Assembly: GCF_000378205.1 (NCBI RefSeq)
Contig: NZ_KB899419.1
Location: 1 to 64,000, forward strand
DNA length: 64,000 bases
Source of the DNA: Sediminispirochaeta bajacaliforniensis DSM 16054
GTDB lineage: Bacteria > Spirochaetota > Spirochaetia > DSM-16054 > Sediminispirochaetaceae
Reading direction: 5' to 3'
The notes below the pieces were generated by a model. The model saw only the letters and a program-made list of their open reading frames with translations, was not told the DNA's origin and did not search any database. The first letter of the stretch is position 1. Every line of letters begins with the position of its first letter. This document shows positions 33,888 through 42,232 of this stretch, piece after piece. A program made the position numbers and the translations under genes.

Positions 33888-34765
33888 TATATTTCGACCT
33901 CCTGCTTCTTGGTGAGTTTCGTTTGGAACAGGGTTACGATTAATACAAAAGCAACAAAGATTAATGATTTTGCCGTGGCCAGCCCATAGTTGCTATTGAT
34001 AAATGCCTCTTTATAGATGTCGTAGGTAACCGTTACTGTTGAGTTTGCTGGTCCTCCCTTGGTAAACACCAGAATGATGTCAAAGAGCTTAAATGCGAAG
34101 GTGAGGGAGGTAAGGAGACAGATAGAGATGGCTGGCATAATCATCGGTAATGTAACATGAAAAAAACGTTGTATTGCATTGGCCCCATCTATGGTTGCTG
34201 CTTCTAAGAGATCGGTTGGCACCGCAATTAAACCTGTTATGTAGTTGATCATATAAAATCCGAGGGTTTGCCAGACGGACATGACCACAACGATGATGAA
34301 AGCGTATTTGGGCTCTCCTAACCAACTGATACCGAAAAATTCGTTTCCTGATAGTTGATAAAGGGCATCAAAGCCCGGTCCCAAAAGGAATTTCCAGATG
34401 AGACCGATTGCCGTAAGGCTGATGATGTAGGGGATATAGAAAAATGCCCTTCCCAGTATGGAAACAGTGGAACCTTTCTGCAGCGCTAAGGCGGCCATCA
34501 AAGATGTTATATTCACCAATACGACATAAAAGAGGGTAAAACGTAGGGTGAAAGATACCGATTGCCAGAAGAGGGCATCATCGGTAAAGGTTTTAACGAA
34601 GTTTCCCATGCCGATAAAGCTCATCGATTTGCTGATGCCGTTCCAATCGAAGACCGAGTAATAAAGATTCAAGAGAAAGGGAATGTCTGTTGCAAACAAA
34701 ACGAATGCAAGGGAAGGAAGCACAAAGATACCGAAAATGAGTTTTTCCGAAGCGTTGTTATTCAT
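33887..34765 (-). CDS. ABC sugar transporter permease, MalF/CUT1 type
   Basis: 292 aa, six membrane helices. The EAA loop LLEAATIDGANAIQRFFHVT identifies a MalF-type permease. It forms a heterodimer with the next gene. No ATPase subunit is encoded in the cluster; CUT1 systems in many bacteria share a MsiK/UgpC-type ATPase encoded elsewhere. Confidence 0.93.
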   Translation of the reverse strand: MNNNASEKLIFGIFVLPSLAFVLFATDIPFLLNLYYSVFDWNGISKSMSFIGMGNFVKTFTDDALFWQSVSFTLRFTLFYVVLVNITSLMAALALQKGSTVSILGRAFFYIPYIISLTAIGLIWKFLLGPGFDALYQLSGNEFFGISWLGEPKYAFIIVVVMSVWQTLGFYMINYITGLIAVPTDLLEAATIDGANAIQRFFHVTLPMIMPAISICLLTSLTFAFKLFDIILVFTKGGPANSTVTVTYDIYKEAFINSNYGLATAKSLIFVAFVLIVTLFQTKLTKKQEVEI

Positions 34766-34789
34766 ATTCTCTCATTAATAATAGTTGAA

Positions 34790-34819
34790 GCCGTCCCAAA
34801 AAAACTTTTTTGAAACGGC
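34790..34819 (-). repeat. Intercistronic hairpin between binding-protein and permease genes
   Basis: On the minus strand GCCGTTTCAAAAAA pairs with TTTTTTTGGGACGGC (about 14 bp with G-U pairs). It sits right after the binding-protein stop. Such stems commonly protect the binding-protein mRNA and lower permease expression; it could also partly terminate. Confidence 0.6.
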
Positions 34820-34838
34820 CCGTTTGGGTTGGCATTGA

Positions 34839-36092
34839 TCAGTTTTTTGCCTTGTCCCAGAAATCCTGTGCCGCAGCAATTACCTGCTCTGCACTCATTT
34901 GTCCGATCATATATGCTTGAAGGTATCCACCCAGCGCATTGTTGAAGCCCAGGGGAGCCCTCGTATGAATCCAACCGTTGGTCTTAGCTTCGGCAATATA
35001 TGTCTTTGCATCGTTTGCAAGGTAACCCCTAATGTTTTTCTGGGTCTTACATCCTGGAACGGCACCGACCCCTTCACACATCCAGTACTGACCCATATCC
35101 GATGACAAAATATACTCGGCATATTCTTTTGCGAGCTCCAGATGGTCAGAATCCTTATTAACAATATAGGTCCAGTTACAGGAAGACAGAAGCGTCGTTT
35201 CCTTGGGATCATTGCCGACCGGAAAGGGGAGAAACGCAAGGTGCGCGTCAGGATTGAAAGAATCCAAGGTTGATTGACACCAGTCACCCATATGAATAAT
35301 GGCGGCTTGGTTATTCGCAATCTTGTTTTCTGAGGTTTCCCAATCAACCTCGAGAGGTTTTTTGACGCCATACTTCATAACCAAATCGAGGAAGCGGAAC
35401 AGATTTCGAAAATTCTTCATCTCTTTGAATTTCAATTGCCCGTTGTTCAGCTGTTCAGTGACCCCTTCAGCATCAAGTCCCTTGTCCATCATAAAATGAG
35501 TTGCCGTCTGGGCAAGTACCCATGTTTCTTTTCCTGCTAGGGCAAATGCCGGAATACCTTTTGCGTCCAGCTTTTTACATGCAGCCTCCAATTCATCCAT
35601 GGTTGACGGCAATTTCGTGATGCCTGCTCTTGCAAACAGGTCTTTGTTATAGATAAGGCCCATATTCTCATAGGTCCATGGTAGCGACATAACATTTCCA
35701 TCGCTGTCTTTTCCCGTATCAATCGCCGATTGTTTGAATTTTGCTAATACTGAGGCGTCGTCCGACCAGTTGTATGCATATTCATAGTAGCTCAACGCCA
35801 GCGTACCCGATTCGACATCAAAGACATCGGGAATATCATTGGAATTGATTCGGGAGCGTAGTAATGACTGGGAATCATTTGCTGCATGCTGGACCTCAAT
35901 CTTTACCCCGGGATGCTCCGCTTCGAATTTATCGACCATCTCGGCATATTGCTCTAAGCCGTATGCATGGGCATCGAAAACATACAGGACTATCTCATCT
36001 GACCGGGATGATCCTTTTTCCTGTTGTCCGTTTGCCCATGCCCCGGTCAAGGTGACCACCAATGCGAGACTCGTTGCAATAAATCGTTTCAT
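34839..36092 (-). CDS. ABC sugar-binding protein (extracellular solute-binding family 1)
   Basis: 417 aa. Signal peptide FIATSLALVVTLTGAWA is cleaved before NGQQEKG; there is no lipobox Cys, so it would be a soluble periplasmic protein. Family-1 binding protein features include YAEMVDKFEAEHPGVKIEVQ, GLIYNKDLFARAGI and AAIIHMGDW. It captures an oligosaccharide or sugar for the MalF/MalG pair. First or second gene of the operon, 14 nt after the oxidoreductase gene. Confidence 0.92.
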   Translation of the reverse strand: MKRFIATSLALVVTLTGAWANGQQEKGSSRSDEIVLYVFDAHAYGLEQYAEMVDKFEAEHPGVKIEVQHAANDSQSLLRSRINSNDIPDVFDVESGTLALSYYEYAYNWSDDASVLAKFKQSAIDTGKDSDGNVMSLPWTYENMGLIYNKDLFARAGITKLPSTMDELEAACKKLDAKGIPAFALAGKETWVLAQTATHFMMDKGLDAEGVTEQLNNGQLKFKEMKNFRNLFRFLDLVMKYGVKKPLEVDWETSENKIANNQAAIIHMGDWCQSTLDSFNPDAHLAFLPFPVGNDPKETTLLSSCNWTYIVNKDSDHLELAKEYAEYILSSDMGQYWMCEGVGAVPGCKTQKNIRGYLANDAKTYIAEAKTNGWIHTRAPLGFNNALGGYLQAYMIGQMSAEQVIAAAQDFWDKAKN

Positions 36093-36106
36093 AATTCCTC
36101 CTTATA

Positions 36107-37120
36107 TTACGATTTTCTATAGTTCTGTTCCTTCAGGACTAAGCGCACGGCATCTACGCCGTCCTGGAGTGTTGCTTGTTCAATAGGCTTCCCCTCTATC
36201 AGGCATTCCGTGAAGTAGTTAATCTCTTTGCAGTAAGGATCCAGACCTGTCATAGTGACATCTGTGATGTCACTATGGAGGGGGGCAAACCGCATAAGCG
36301 GTTGTGGATTGTCGTTTTCGACCGGTAGGGTGAGGGTTAGGCTAGGGTTTTTCGAGCTGCAAAAAGAGAGTTTTCCCTTTTCGAATACCGCTGTAAATGA
36401 GGCTTCAAAAGGACGATTCGGTGACGGATCCCACAATCCTTCCGCAGAGGCCCTCACCGAAGCGAAGCGATAGTGTGCAACGACATGGTTGATCAACCCC
36501 GAGGGAAATGCTTCTGTTTCGATTTCCATAACATCTGGATTTCCCAAGAGATAATGGAGAAAGTCCACATCGTGAATATGTAGATCAAGCATAACCGATC
36601 CACTTTTTTTCTCGTCGTGGAACCAATCTTCAAATCCCCATAGCACGTCGCCTCCCAGCCTCTTCATATCAATTGACAACAATTCTCCGTAGAGCTGCTT
36701 ATCAAAGGCCTTCTTAAGGAATGCATATTCATCGAAGAAACGGAGTACATGACCGACCATTACGGGAGTTCCAATTTTTGCTTGGGTTTCAAGTAAACGC
36801 TTACACTCATCTTCCGTGATACAGACGGGTTTTTCTATGAGGACCGCTATGCCTTTCTCCATTGCACGTACCGCATGATCGGTATGCATATGGCTTGGCA
36901 GGCAGATGTTCACGGCATCGACATGTGCTTTATTGATCAAGTCGATGCCATTCGTGTAGGTTTCTGCCTGCGGCCAGGTGAGTTGCGCTTGGTCCAGAAA
37001 CTCCTGTCTGCAGTCGGCAAGGGCGACGACAGCGACGTCATGTTTCTGTGCTGCCGATTTATATGCTTTGTTGTGGGTGCTTCCCATTCCTCCGCACCCG
37101 ATTATTCCGATGTGCAACAT
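36107..37120 (-). CDS. Gfo/Idh/MocA-family oxidoreductase
   Basis: 337 aa. N-terminal Rossmann motif LHIGIIGCGGMGSTHNKAY, the EKP motif in VLIEKPVCITEDE, and the C-terminal domain with DLHIHDVDFLHYLLGNPD containing the catalytic His/Asp pair. NAD(P)-dependent dehydrogenation of a sugar or polyol is expected. First gene of the transporter operon, with a consensus promoter and a palindromic operator directly upstream. Confidence 0.88.
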   Translation of the reverse strand: MLHIGIIGCGGMGSTHNKAYKSAAQKHDVAVVALADCRQEFLDQAQLTWPQAETYTNGIDLINKAHVDAVNICLPSHMHTDHAVRAMEKGIAVLIEKPVCITEDECKRLLETQAKIGTPVMVGHVLRFFDEYAFLKKAFDKQLYGELLSIDMKRLGGDVLWGFEDWFHDEKKSGSVMLDLHIHDVDFLHYLLGNPDVMEIETEAFPSGLINHVVAHYRFASVRASAEGLWDPSPNRPFEASFTAVFEKGKLSFCSSKNPSLTLTLPVENDNPQPLMRFAPLHSDITDVTMTGLDPYCKEINYFTECLIEGKPIEQATLQDGVDAVRLVLKEQNYRKS

Positions 37121-37141
37121 GATGTTCTCCTTTTATAAGTA

Positions 37142-37158
37142 AGTTAAGTTACTTAACT
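37142..37158. promoter_or_regulatory. Palindromic operator AGTTAAG-TTA-CTTAACT (candidate ROK site)
   Basis: Perfect 7-bp arms around a 3-bp centre, lying 11 bp downstream of the -10 box of the promoter at 37169-37197, so it covers about +4 to +21. A repressor bound here would block initiation. The ROK regulator gene next door is the obvious candidate. Confidence 0.65.
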
Positions 37159-37168
37159 AACACAAAAA

Positions 37169-37197
37169 ATTATAAGTCTCTTTCGTATGGCTGTCAA
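37169..37197 (-). promoter_or_regulatory. Perfect-consensus sigma-70 promoter of ABC operon
   Basis: On the minus strand TTGACA (37192-37197), 17-nt spacer, TATAAT (37169-37174). Such a strong promoter needs repression, consistent with the palindrome at 37142-37158. Confidence 0.9.
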
Positions 37198-37296
37198 TAA
37201 AATATTCTACTACTGTTGCGAATAATGGTGATCAGCGCACACCGCCATGAGACGGCGGAAGATCTGGCTTGAAGAAAAAATAGGCGTCTTTTAGGC

Positions 37297-38517
37297 TTAT
37301 CCAATATAGATCGGATTACCAAGGGCGTCGGAAAATTCGTAATACATGTCGAAGAAATATCGTACGGCGCCTTTCAGATAGGAATCCGAATCGAGACTAG
37401 TGTATTGGATTGTTGTATGCGAGGTCATTTGGCCAAAGCCCTGAGCGTCGATGGAGCTTTGGACCGAAGCGAGAAATGATGCTCCTAGGTTTTGGCACCT
37501 CCCACCAAGAATAATGAGGGAAGGGTTGACGATACTTATCAGATTCCGCAGGGCCTGAGCAAAATCACTGGCAAGGCTATTCAGAACCTGTTGGGCAATA
37601 GTGTCACCATCGCGTACCGCAGTTCCAAGGGCCTTGTAACTGCCAAACTGTTCAATACGATTTCCCTTGCAGCCGGGCACCTTCGGGACACGGTGCTCCA
37701 AGCTACCCTCGCCAATCTCATTTTCGAGGCAGCCCCTGTTACCGCAGGTGCACAAATCGCCTTCCGGATTTATGGAGTAATGGCCAAACTGGGTAAAGGC
37801 ACCGTTTGCTTTTCCCAACATCCTTCCTTCGATGAACAAAGAGGCTCCAATCCCTTGATTGAAATTAATGAAGGCAAAATTTTCTTCCGTAATATTGGCA
37901 AACACCTTTTCCGCATACGCATAGCAAGCAGTATCCTGCAGGACTGCCAGGGGATAATCGCTGCAGCACTCATGGATTTTTTCATAGGTACTCATGGCAT
38001 TCGTATCGTGGATTCCCAATGGATGCGAATAAAAGGTGTTGTGGGCGGAATCGATCATGCCCGGCAGTATAAGGCAGCAGCCAAGGATGGTGCCGTTTAC
38101 GGTCTTACGATTACAGACCAATGTGAAAAGCTTTTTTGTTGCCGCTGTATACTCCTCTTTTCCCGTGACCATAAGTTCTTGCGAGTCTATAGCGGTACCG
38201 AAGATATCGAGGAGTGTTGCGATTACTTTGTCCTTGGTCCAGGTAACAACTGGTATGAAATGTTGCTTCTCCAGTGCAAAAAGTGTATTGGGTCTTCGGC
38301 CAACTGAATTTGATACTTGTTGTTTTCCCGAATCAACAATAAAGTTTTTTTGTATGAGCTCTTCGACCAAAGAGGAGATGGTGGGTTTGCTTAAGGCTGT
38401 TCTTTTAGCAATTTCGGCCCGGGAAATGCCGCCCTCATCGAGGATGATGGAAAATACGGTCTTTAGGTTTTTTGCTTTTATCAGTTGTTGGTTTAGCAGT
38501 GGCAATTGCATACTCAT
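37297..38517 (-). CDS. ROK-family transcriptional repressor (NagC/XylR type)
   Basis: 406 aa. N-terminal winged helix (about 10-75: SRAEIAKRTALSKPTISSLV). The ROK sugar-kinase-like domain follows, with INFNQGIGASLFIEGR, the zinc motif CTCGNRGCLENEIG and IVNPSLIILGGRCQNLG. ROK repressors release DNA on binding the inducing sugar or its phosphate. It is transcribed in the same direction as the ABC operon, 176 nt upstream of it. Region 38518-38788 upstream contains no gene that I can see. Confidence 0.92.
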   Translation of the reverse strand: MSMQLPLLNQQLIKAKNLKTVFSIILDEGGISRAEIAKRTALSKPTISSLVEELIQKNFIVDSGKQQVSNSVGRRPNTLFALEKQHFIPVVTWTKDKVIATLLDIFGTAIDSQELMVTGKEEYTAATKKLFTLVCNRKTVNGTILGCCLILPGMIDSAHNTFYSHPLGIHDTNAMSTYEKIHECCSDYPLAVLQDTACYAYAEKVFANITEENFAFINFNQGIGASLFIEGRMLGKANGAFTQFGHYSINPEGDLCTCGNRGCLENEIGEGSLEHRVPKVPGCKGNRIEQFGSYKALGTAVRDGDTIAQQVLNSLASDFAQALRNLISIVNPSLIILGGRCQNLGASFLASVQSSIDAQGFGQMTSHTTIQYTSLDSDSYLKGAVRYFFDMYYEFSDALGNPIYIG

Positions 38518-38788
38518 CCAGATGGAATCCTTATATGGAAACTATAGTAGTGATAATTACCTTAATACAACCTTTTTTGTCGGTAATAAAACCACATGTA
38601 TCGAAAGATTATAGCATATTCTCGCCTGCAATGGCTCCAGGCAATTGAGTTCCCTATGGTCTTCTGCCTGCACGGTGAGGAAAGCGCAACGATGCTTAAA
38701 ATAATTTCCCAATTCTGCTTTTATAGCTTATAGCCATGAAAGAGAGATGCTTATAAAATGGTACAAATCAGGTAAAAAGAAAAGAAAA

Positions 38789-38827
38789 TAAAAAAACACT
38801 ATCCCCTCGCTTTCAAGGAATAGTGTT
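38789..38827 (-). terminator. Terminator of tRNA-Asn/tRNA-Val transcript
   Basis: On the minus strand AACACTATTCC pairs with GGGGATAGTGTT (AACACTAT/ATAGTGTT plus inner pairs), followed by TTTTTTT. It lies about 30 nt after the tRNA-Val 3-prime end. Confidence 0.88.
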
Positions 38828-38855
38828 ATTTCTTTGCATTGAAACGATTTACTCA

Positions 38856-38927
38856 TGGGCGATACTGGATTTGAACCAGTGACTTCTACCGTGTGAAGGT
38901 AGCACTCTCCCACTGAGTTAATCGCCC
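38856..38927 (-). tRNA. tRNA-Val (CAC)
   Basis: A 72-nt cloverleaf: acceptor GGGCGAT/ATCGCCC, anticodon stem CTACC/GGTAG with loop TTCACAC (anticodon CAC, reading GTG), T-arm ACTGG-TTCAAAT-CCAGT. Discriminator A; the CCA end is not encoded. Processed from the same transcript as tRNA-Asn. Confidence 0.95.
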
Positions 38928-38939
38928 GAAGGAAAATGA

Positions 38940-39012
38940 CTCCCCCGGACAGACTCGAACTGCCGACCTAGTGGTTAACAGCCACCCGCTCTACCAACTG
39001 AGCTACAGGGGA
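38940..39012 (-). tRNA. tRNA-Asn (GTT)
   Basis: A 73-nt cloverleaf: acceptor TCCCCTG/CGGGGGA, D-arm GCTCAGTTGGTAGAGC, anticodon loop CTGTTAA (GTT), T-arm GGCAG-TTCGAGT-CTGTC. Discriminator G, CCA not encoded. It lies 12 nt upstream of tRNA-Val. Confidence 0.96.
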
Positions 39013-39032
39013 ATGTTCTCTCGAACGAGTGT

Positions 39033-39062
39033 AATCTACACAAAAGTAGCGTAGTGTGTCAA
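39033..39062 (-). promoter_or_regulatory. Sigma-70 promoter of the tRNA pair
   Basis: On the minus strand TTGACA (39057-39062), 18-nt spacer, TAGATT (39033-39038), about 20 nt before the tRNA-Asn 5-prime end. Confidence 0.75.
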
Positions 39063-39070
39063 CGGCTTTC

Positions 39071-40090
39071 TCAAAAAATCTTTGCAATCCTTCTTCCGCA
39101 AGAAGGGCAATTTCCAGCATCATCCAATAGCACCGTCGTTGTATATCCTTGTCGCCGAATGACCGTTGAGCCACATTCCGGACAGCGAGTATTTCCGTCG
39201 GCCCGTGTATTACCCGGATAGACGAAATGCAGGTATTCCCTGCCGACGGCCACAGCCTTGTCTATGCTTAGGGTAGGGGTGGCCGGAGTTTTATAAAGAA
39301 AAGAGGGATAATATGCAGAAAGATGCCAGGGGATATCGGGATCGAGGGTCGAGAGGAACCGGGCCGAGCTTCTAATACCTTCAATATCATCGTTCTTGCC
39401 TGGAATGATTAAGGTGGTAACCTCGGTATGGACCCCCTTTTCGACGGAACGCGTGATAAACGTACGTACGGGTTCTATCGCACCCCCAAGTTCCCGCCGG
39501 TACAATTCATCGTCATGGGCCTTCAGATCTACATTGACCGCATCTATGAGTTCCAATATTTCATTACTGGGGTCGGCTTGGAGATAGCCGTTTGTCACCA
39601 GTATTGTTTTGAGGCCCTGCTTCCTGGCAATCGTTGCCGCTTCAAGCAGATATTCGATATGAATTGTCGGTTCCGAGTAGGTAAAGGCCAGGGATTTCAT
39701 GCCAGCCGCGATCGCCTTGTCTACGAGTTCGTCGGCAAGGATCACGGGGCTTGCTTCTACGTCTCTCTCGCCGTAACTTGTACTGATGCGGTGGTTTTGG
39801 CAAAAGGGACAGCTAAGGGAACAACCGAAAAAGCCGATGGAGAATGTTTCCGTTCCCGGCATAAAGTGGTAAAGGGGTTTTTTTTCGACCGGATCGATTC
39901 CAAAAGATGAGATACGTCCATACAGTGGTATTTCGAGGTGGGCCCCTTTGCGGATGCGCGCCTTGCATCGCCCTGTCCTGCCATCGATTATGCGACAATT
40001 ATTGGGGCATAACCGACAGGTTAGGATTGAATCGCCTCCGGAAACGGAAGGCGACAGTTCGTAGAACCGTGCCTTACCGGTCATATCCAT
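39071..40090 (-). CDS. amrS: AmmeMemoRadiSam-system radical SAM enzyme AmrS
   Basis: 339 aa. N-terminal Cys cluster TCRLCPNNCRIIDGRTGRCK, the radical SAM motif CSLSCPFCQNHRIS (CxxxCxxC), and AFTYSEPTIHIEYLLEAA are typical of AmrS (PFL-activase-like). The C-terminal CPECG and CPSCG pairs form a zinc ribbon. AmrS normally works with an AMMECR1 protein and a Memo protein; neither is visible here, so it is an orphan in this window. The start overlaps the previous gene by 17 nt; an ATG 6 nt further in is an alternative. Confidence 0.9.
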   Translation of the reverse strand: MDMTGKARFYELSPSVSGGDSILTCRLCPNNCRIIDGRTGRCKARIRKGAHLEIPLYGRISSFGIDPVEKKPLYHFMPGTETFSIGFFGCSLSCPFCQNHRISTSYGERDVEASPVILADELVDKAIAAGMKSLAFTYSEPTIHIEYLLEAATIARKQGLKTILVTNGYLQADPSNEILELIDAVNVDLKAHDDELYRRELGGAIEPVRTFITRSVEKGVHTEVTTLIIPGKNDDIEGIRSSARFLSTLDPDIPWHLSAYYPSFLYKTPATPTLSIDKAVAVGREYLHFVYPGNTRADGNTRCPECGSTVIRRQGYTTTVLLDDAGNCPSCGRRIAKIF

Positions 40091-40454
40091 TGACTATTTC
40101 GTTCAGGCGGTCGATGGAAGAGAAATGTTTGGGCGGATCGGCTACTTCGAAAGGGGTGTATTCGATACCGAGACGTCCTTTAGGGATCCAGATGCGTGCC
40201 ATGGGTATCGCTTTCCCGTCACCGGTAACGATGTTGGGCAGAGCCTCAAAAAAGGCGATATCGGCGATGAGGAATTCAAGAAAATGAGTTGTCTCTCCCG
40301 ACGGATCAACGATCAGGAGCATCTTTTCCTGATCATAGGGATGGCGTCTGGGTGAACCGCTGAAGATGACCGAGTCTCTTGTTCGCTCTTCCCGAAAATC
40401 ATAGGAAGCCATCTGAAAAATCGGCTGTGCTTCAAGATATTTACGGATACTCAT
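40074..40454 (-). CDS. Conserved-looking protein of unknown function
   Basis: 126 aa, soluble, mixed alpha/beta. Notable segments: YDFREERTRDSVIFSGSPRR, EKMLLIVDPSGETTHFLEFL and IPMARIWIPKGRLGIEYTPF. No family is recognised. It overlaps amrS by 17 nt at its 3-prime end and so is probably co-expressed with it. The AmrS neighbourhood suggests a small partner protein, but nothing in the sequence shows this. Confidence 0.65.
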   Translation of the reverse strand: MSIRKYLEAQPIFQMASYDFREERTRDSVIFSGSPRRHPYDQEKMLLIVDPSGETTHFLEFLIADIAFFEALPNIVTGDGKAIPMARIWIPKGRLGIEYTPFEVADPPKHFSSIDRLNEIVNGYDR

Positions 40455-40480
40455 GTTAATAGTATAGCCGATTTTTCCTC

Positions 40481-40509
40481 AAAAAAAAAGAAGGGACGAG
40501 GAGCCCCTT
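40481..40509 (-). terminator. Weak intrinsic terminator after PilZ gene
   Basis: On the minus strand AAGGG pairs with CCCTT around a 9-nt loop and is followed by CTTTTTTTTT. The short stem and strong U-tract would separate the PilZ unit (40517-42191) from the amrS pair. Confidence 0.5.
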
Positions 40510-40516
40510 GGAACCT

Positions 40517-41248
40517 TTAACTCAGGTGCCTTTTCAGAGCCTCCTGCCGTTCCGCTTCAAATAGCTCATTAAGAGCAATACGGCAGTCATCAGGCAGATC
40601 GATGAATTTGAATGATATGGGGCCGCTGTTGTGAATGATCTTTGCGCTGATTTCGAAATAAGCTCCCGAGACATTGAGGGTACACAGATCGATGGTCGTC
40701 CCGATCTGAAGATCGAGAAGCGATATGCCGGGTTCCGGCAGGAAAAGAAGCCCTCCGGCCGAAAAGTCCTCGACTCTGCCGGTGATGATACGTAGGCTCT
40801 GAGGATGGGTAAACATAAATTCGAGATCGTGTTTCGAAGAGGGAACGTAGCGTCTGTCGTAACGCTTATCATCCCAGACGGCATAGCGGGCCAGAATATC
40901 TTCCAGAAGGGCCAAATCCTCAGGATTTGCGAAATCTTCCTTTACGATGGCGTTTACACCGAGGATACCTGCCTTCGTTCCTTCTTCCTCATCGAAATGT
41001 TCCCCCCGAAGAAGGATGAAGGGCTTTTCCTCTGCATCGCTTCCCTGTCTGAAAAGCTGAAGGAACGGCTTCCAGTGCCGCGGGTAATCGGCGGCACTGA
41101 ACAGAACAATCTCGGGTGCTACTTCATCGATGTTGTCCATCGCCTTTAGTGGGTTCGTATAGTGGATAAAGACGAATCCCTGCGGTGCAAGGTGTTCAAC
41201 TACTTTATGCTTAATTGAATCTTTTTCGATAACGAGCATTGCTTTCAT
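40517..41248 (-). CDS. PilZ-domain protein with receiver-like N-terminus
   Basis: 243 aa. Residues 1-125 follow the order of a response-regulator receiver (MLVIEKDSIKHKVVEHLA, then IVLFSAADYPRHWKPFLQLF, then GILGVNAIVKEDF), but an obvious phospho-Asp with acidic pocket is missing, so it may be a degenerate receiver. Residues 130-230 are a PilZ domain with RYDRR (RxxxR) and EDFSAGGLLF (DxSxxG), both intact. It starts 1 nt after the stop of the exported protein upstream, so they form one unit. Confidence 0.78.
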   Translation of the reverse strand: MKAMLVIEKDSIKHKVVEHLAPQGFVFIHYTNPLKAMDNIDEVAPEIVLFSAADYPRHWKPFLQLFRQGSDAEEKPFILLRGEHFDEEEGTKAGILGVNAIVKEDFANPEDLALLEDILARYAVWDDKRYDRRYVPSSKHDLEFMFTHPQSLRIITGRVEDFSAGGLLFLPEPGISLLDLQIGTTIDLCTLNVSGAYFEISAKIIHNSGPISFKFIDLPDDCRIALNELFEAERQEALKRHLS

Positions 41249-41249
41249 A

Positions 41250-42191
41250 TTATTCTGTTCCCAGGTTCCTTACATAGTAGTCGTGAATCATCCAGAAGCC
41301 TTTATCCCGATGCAGGAGATAGGTGTATTTTCGTTTCTCTGAAAAATCGCTGTACTCAAAGGTTTGGACCACCTCGACCGTTGCATCTGTGGGCGTATAG
41401 GAGGTGTTGACGATAGAAAAGCTGCTGGGAACGACCAAAATATCGGTATCGACCTGCCGCTGCTGGAGTGCTTCTCTGTATTGATTCACCATCTGAAAAC
41501 GTTCTTCGTCCGATTTATTACGATATTCCACCCTCAACCGTGGATCCTGAAGCATCAGCTGTTCCACATCAAGGTAGAGGAAAAACTTTGGCCATTCACC
41601 CTTTTGCCGGGCTTTGAGCATATAGGTAACCACTTCGTCCGGCGGCAACTTCTCCTTCGTAAGGATTCGTCCTGTTTCGGCATCAAGCTTTTCCTGGTAG
41701 GCGGGGACATTTGATAGGTCGGGATGTATTTGAATCGTCAAGGTGTTTGAGGTGATTTTCTGTGCTGCCTCCGAGGTCTGAAGATCGGGATAGAAACTTG
41801 CCTGGACCGTATAGACCCCCGGTACATCTATGGTGACGAAATCGGTCAAATCGGCAAGAAAAGAGTATTCTTCTCCGGGAAGAAGGACCATCTCTCGATA
41901 GAAAACCCGTTGACTGGAATTCCGCTCTATTTTAAAGTGTTCAGAATGTTCAATGGGAAGGTTTCGCAGATTACGAACATCAAAGTCGATGTTGAATAAT
42001 CTTTTTTCGGCGGCATGGAAACGAAATGGTTCCGATTCGTTGTTTTTTACGGTAATGTGTACGGTGATTGTGCTTTTAGGTGTATAGACTGTGCGGTCGT
42101 ATAGCTGTACCATTAATTCCATCCCCCAGCTGTGGCTGAGCGGAATTGCAAGAAGCTGTATGCAGAAAAGGATCTTAAGTTTCGTTGCCAT
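41250..42191 (-). CDS. Exported protein of unknown function, beta-sandwich plus NTF2-like regions
   Basis: About 313 aa from the ATG at 42191 (an in-frame ATG lies at 42212). Signal peptide LKILFCIQLLAIPLSHSWG. Residues 25-160 form an Ig-like beta-sandwich reminiscent of BsuPI-type domains (VYTPKSTITVHITVKNNESE, VLLPGEEYSFLADLTDF, GVYTVQASFYP). The C-terminal 210-313 looks NTF2-like (strand-rich, WMIHDYYVRNLG). Function unknown. It is divergent from mfd, with only about 40 nt between starts, and coupled to the PilZ gene. Confidence 0.68.
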   Translation of the reverse strand: MATKLKILFCIQLLAIPLSHSWGMELMVQLYDRTVYTPKSTITVHITVKNNESEPFRFHAAEKRLFNIDFDVRNLRNLPIEHSEHFKIERNSSQRVFYREMVLLPGEEYSFLADLTDFVTIDVPGVYTVQASFYPDLQTSEAAQKITSNTLTIQIHPDLSNVPAYQEKLDAETGRILTKEKLPPDEVVTYMLKARQKGEWPKFFLYLDVEQLMLQDPRLRVEYRNKSDEERFQMVNQYREALQQRQVDTDILVVPSSFSIVNTSYTPTDATVEVVQTFEYSDFSEKRKYTYLLHRDKGFWMIHDYYVRNLGTE

Positions 42192-42232
42192 GAATTTCCC
42201 CCGTCGCATCATTCCTATTTTCGGTTAAAACG

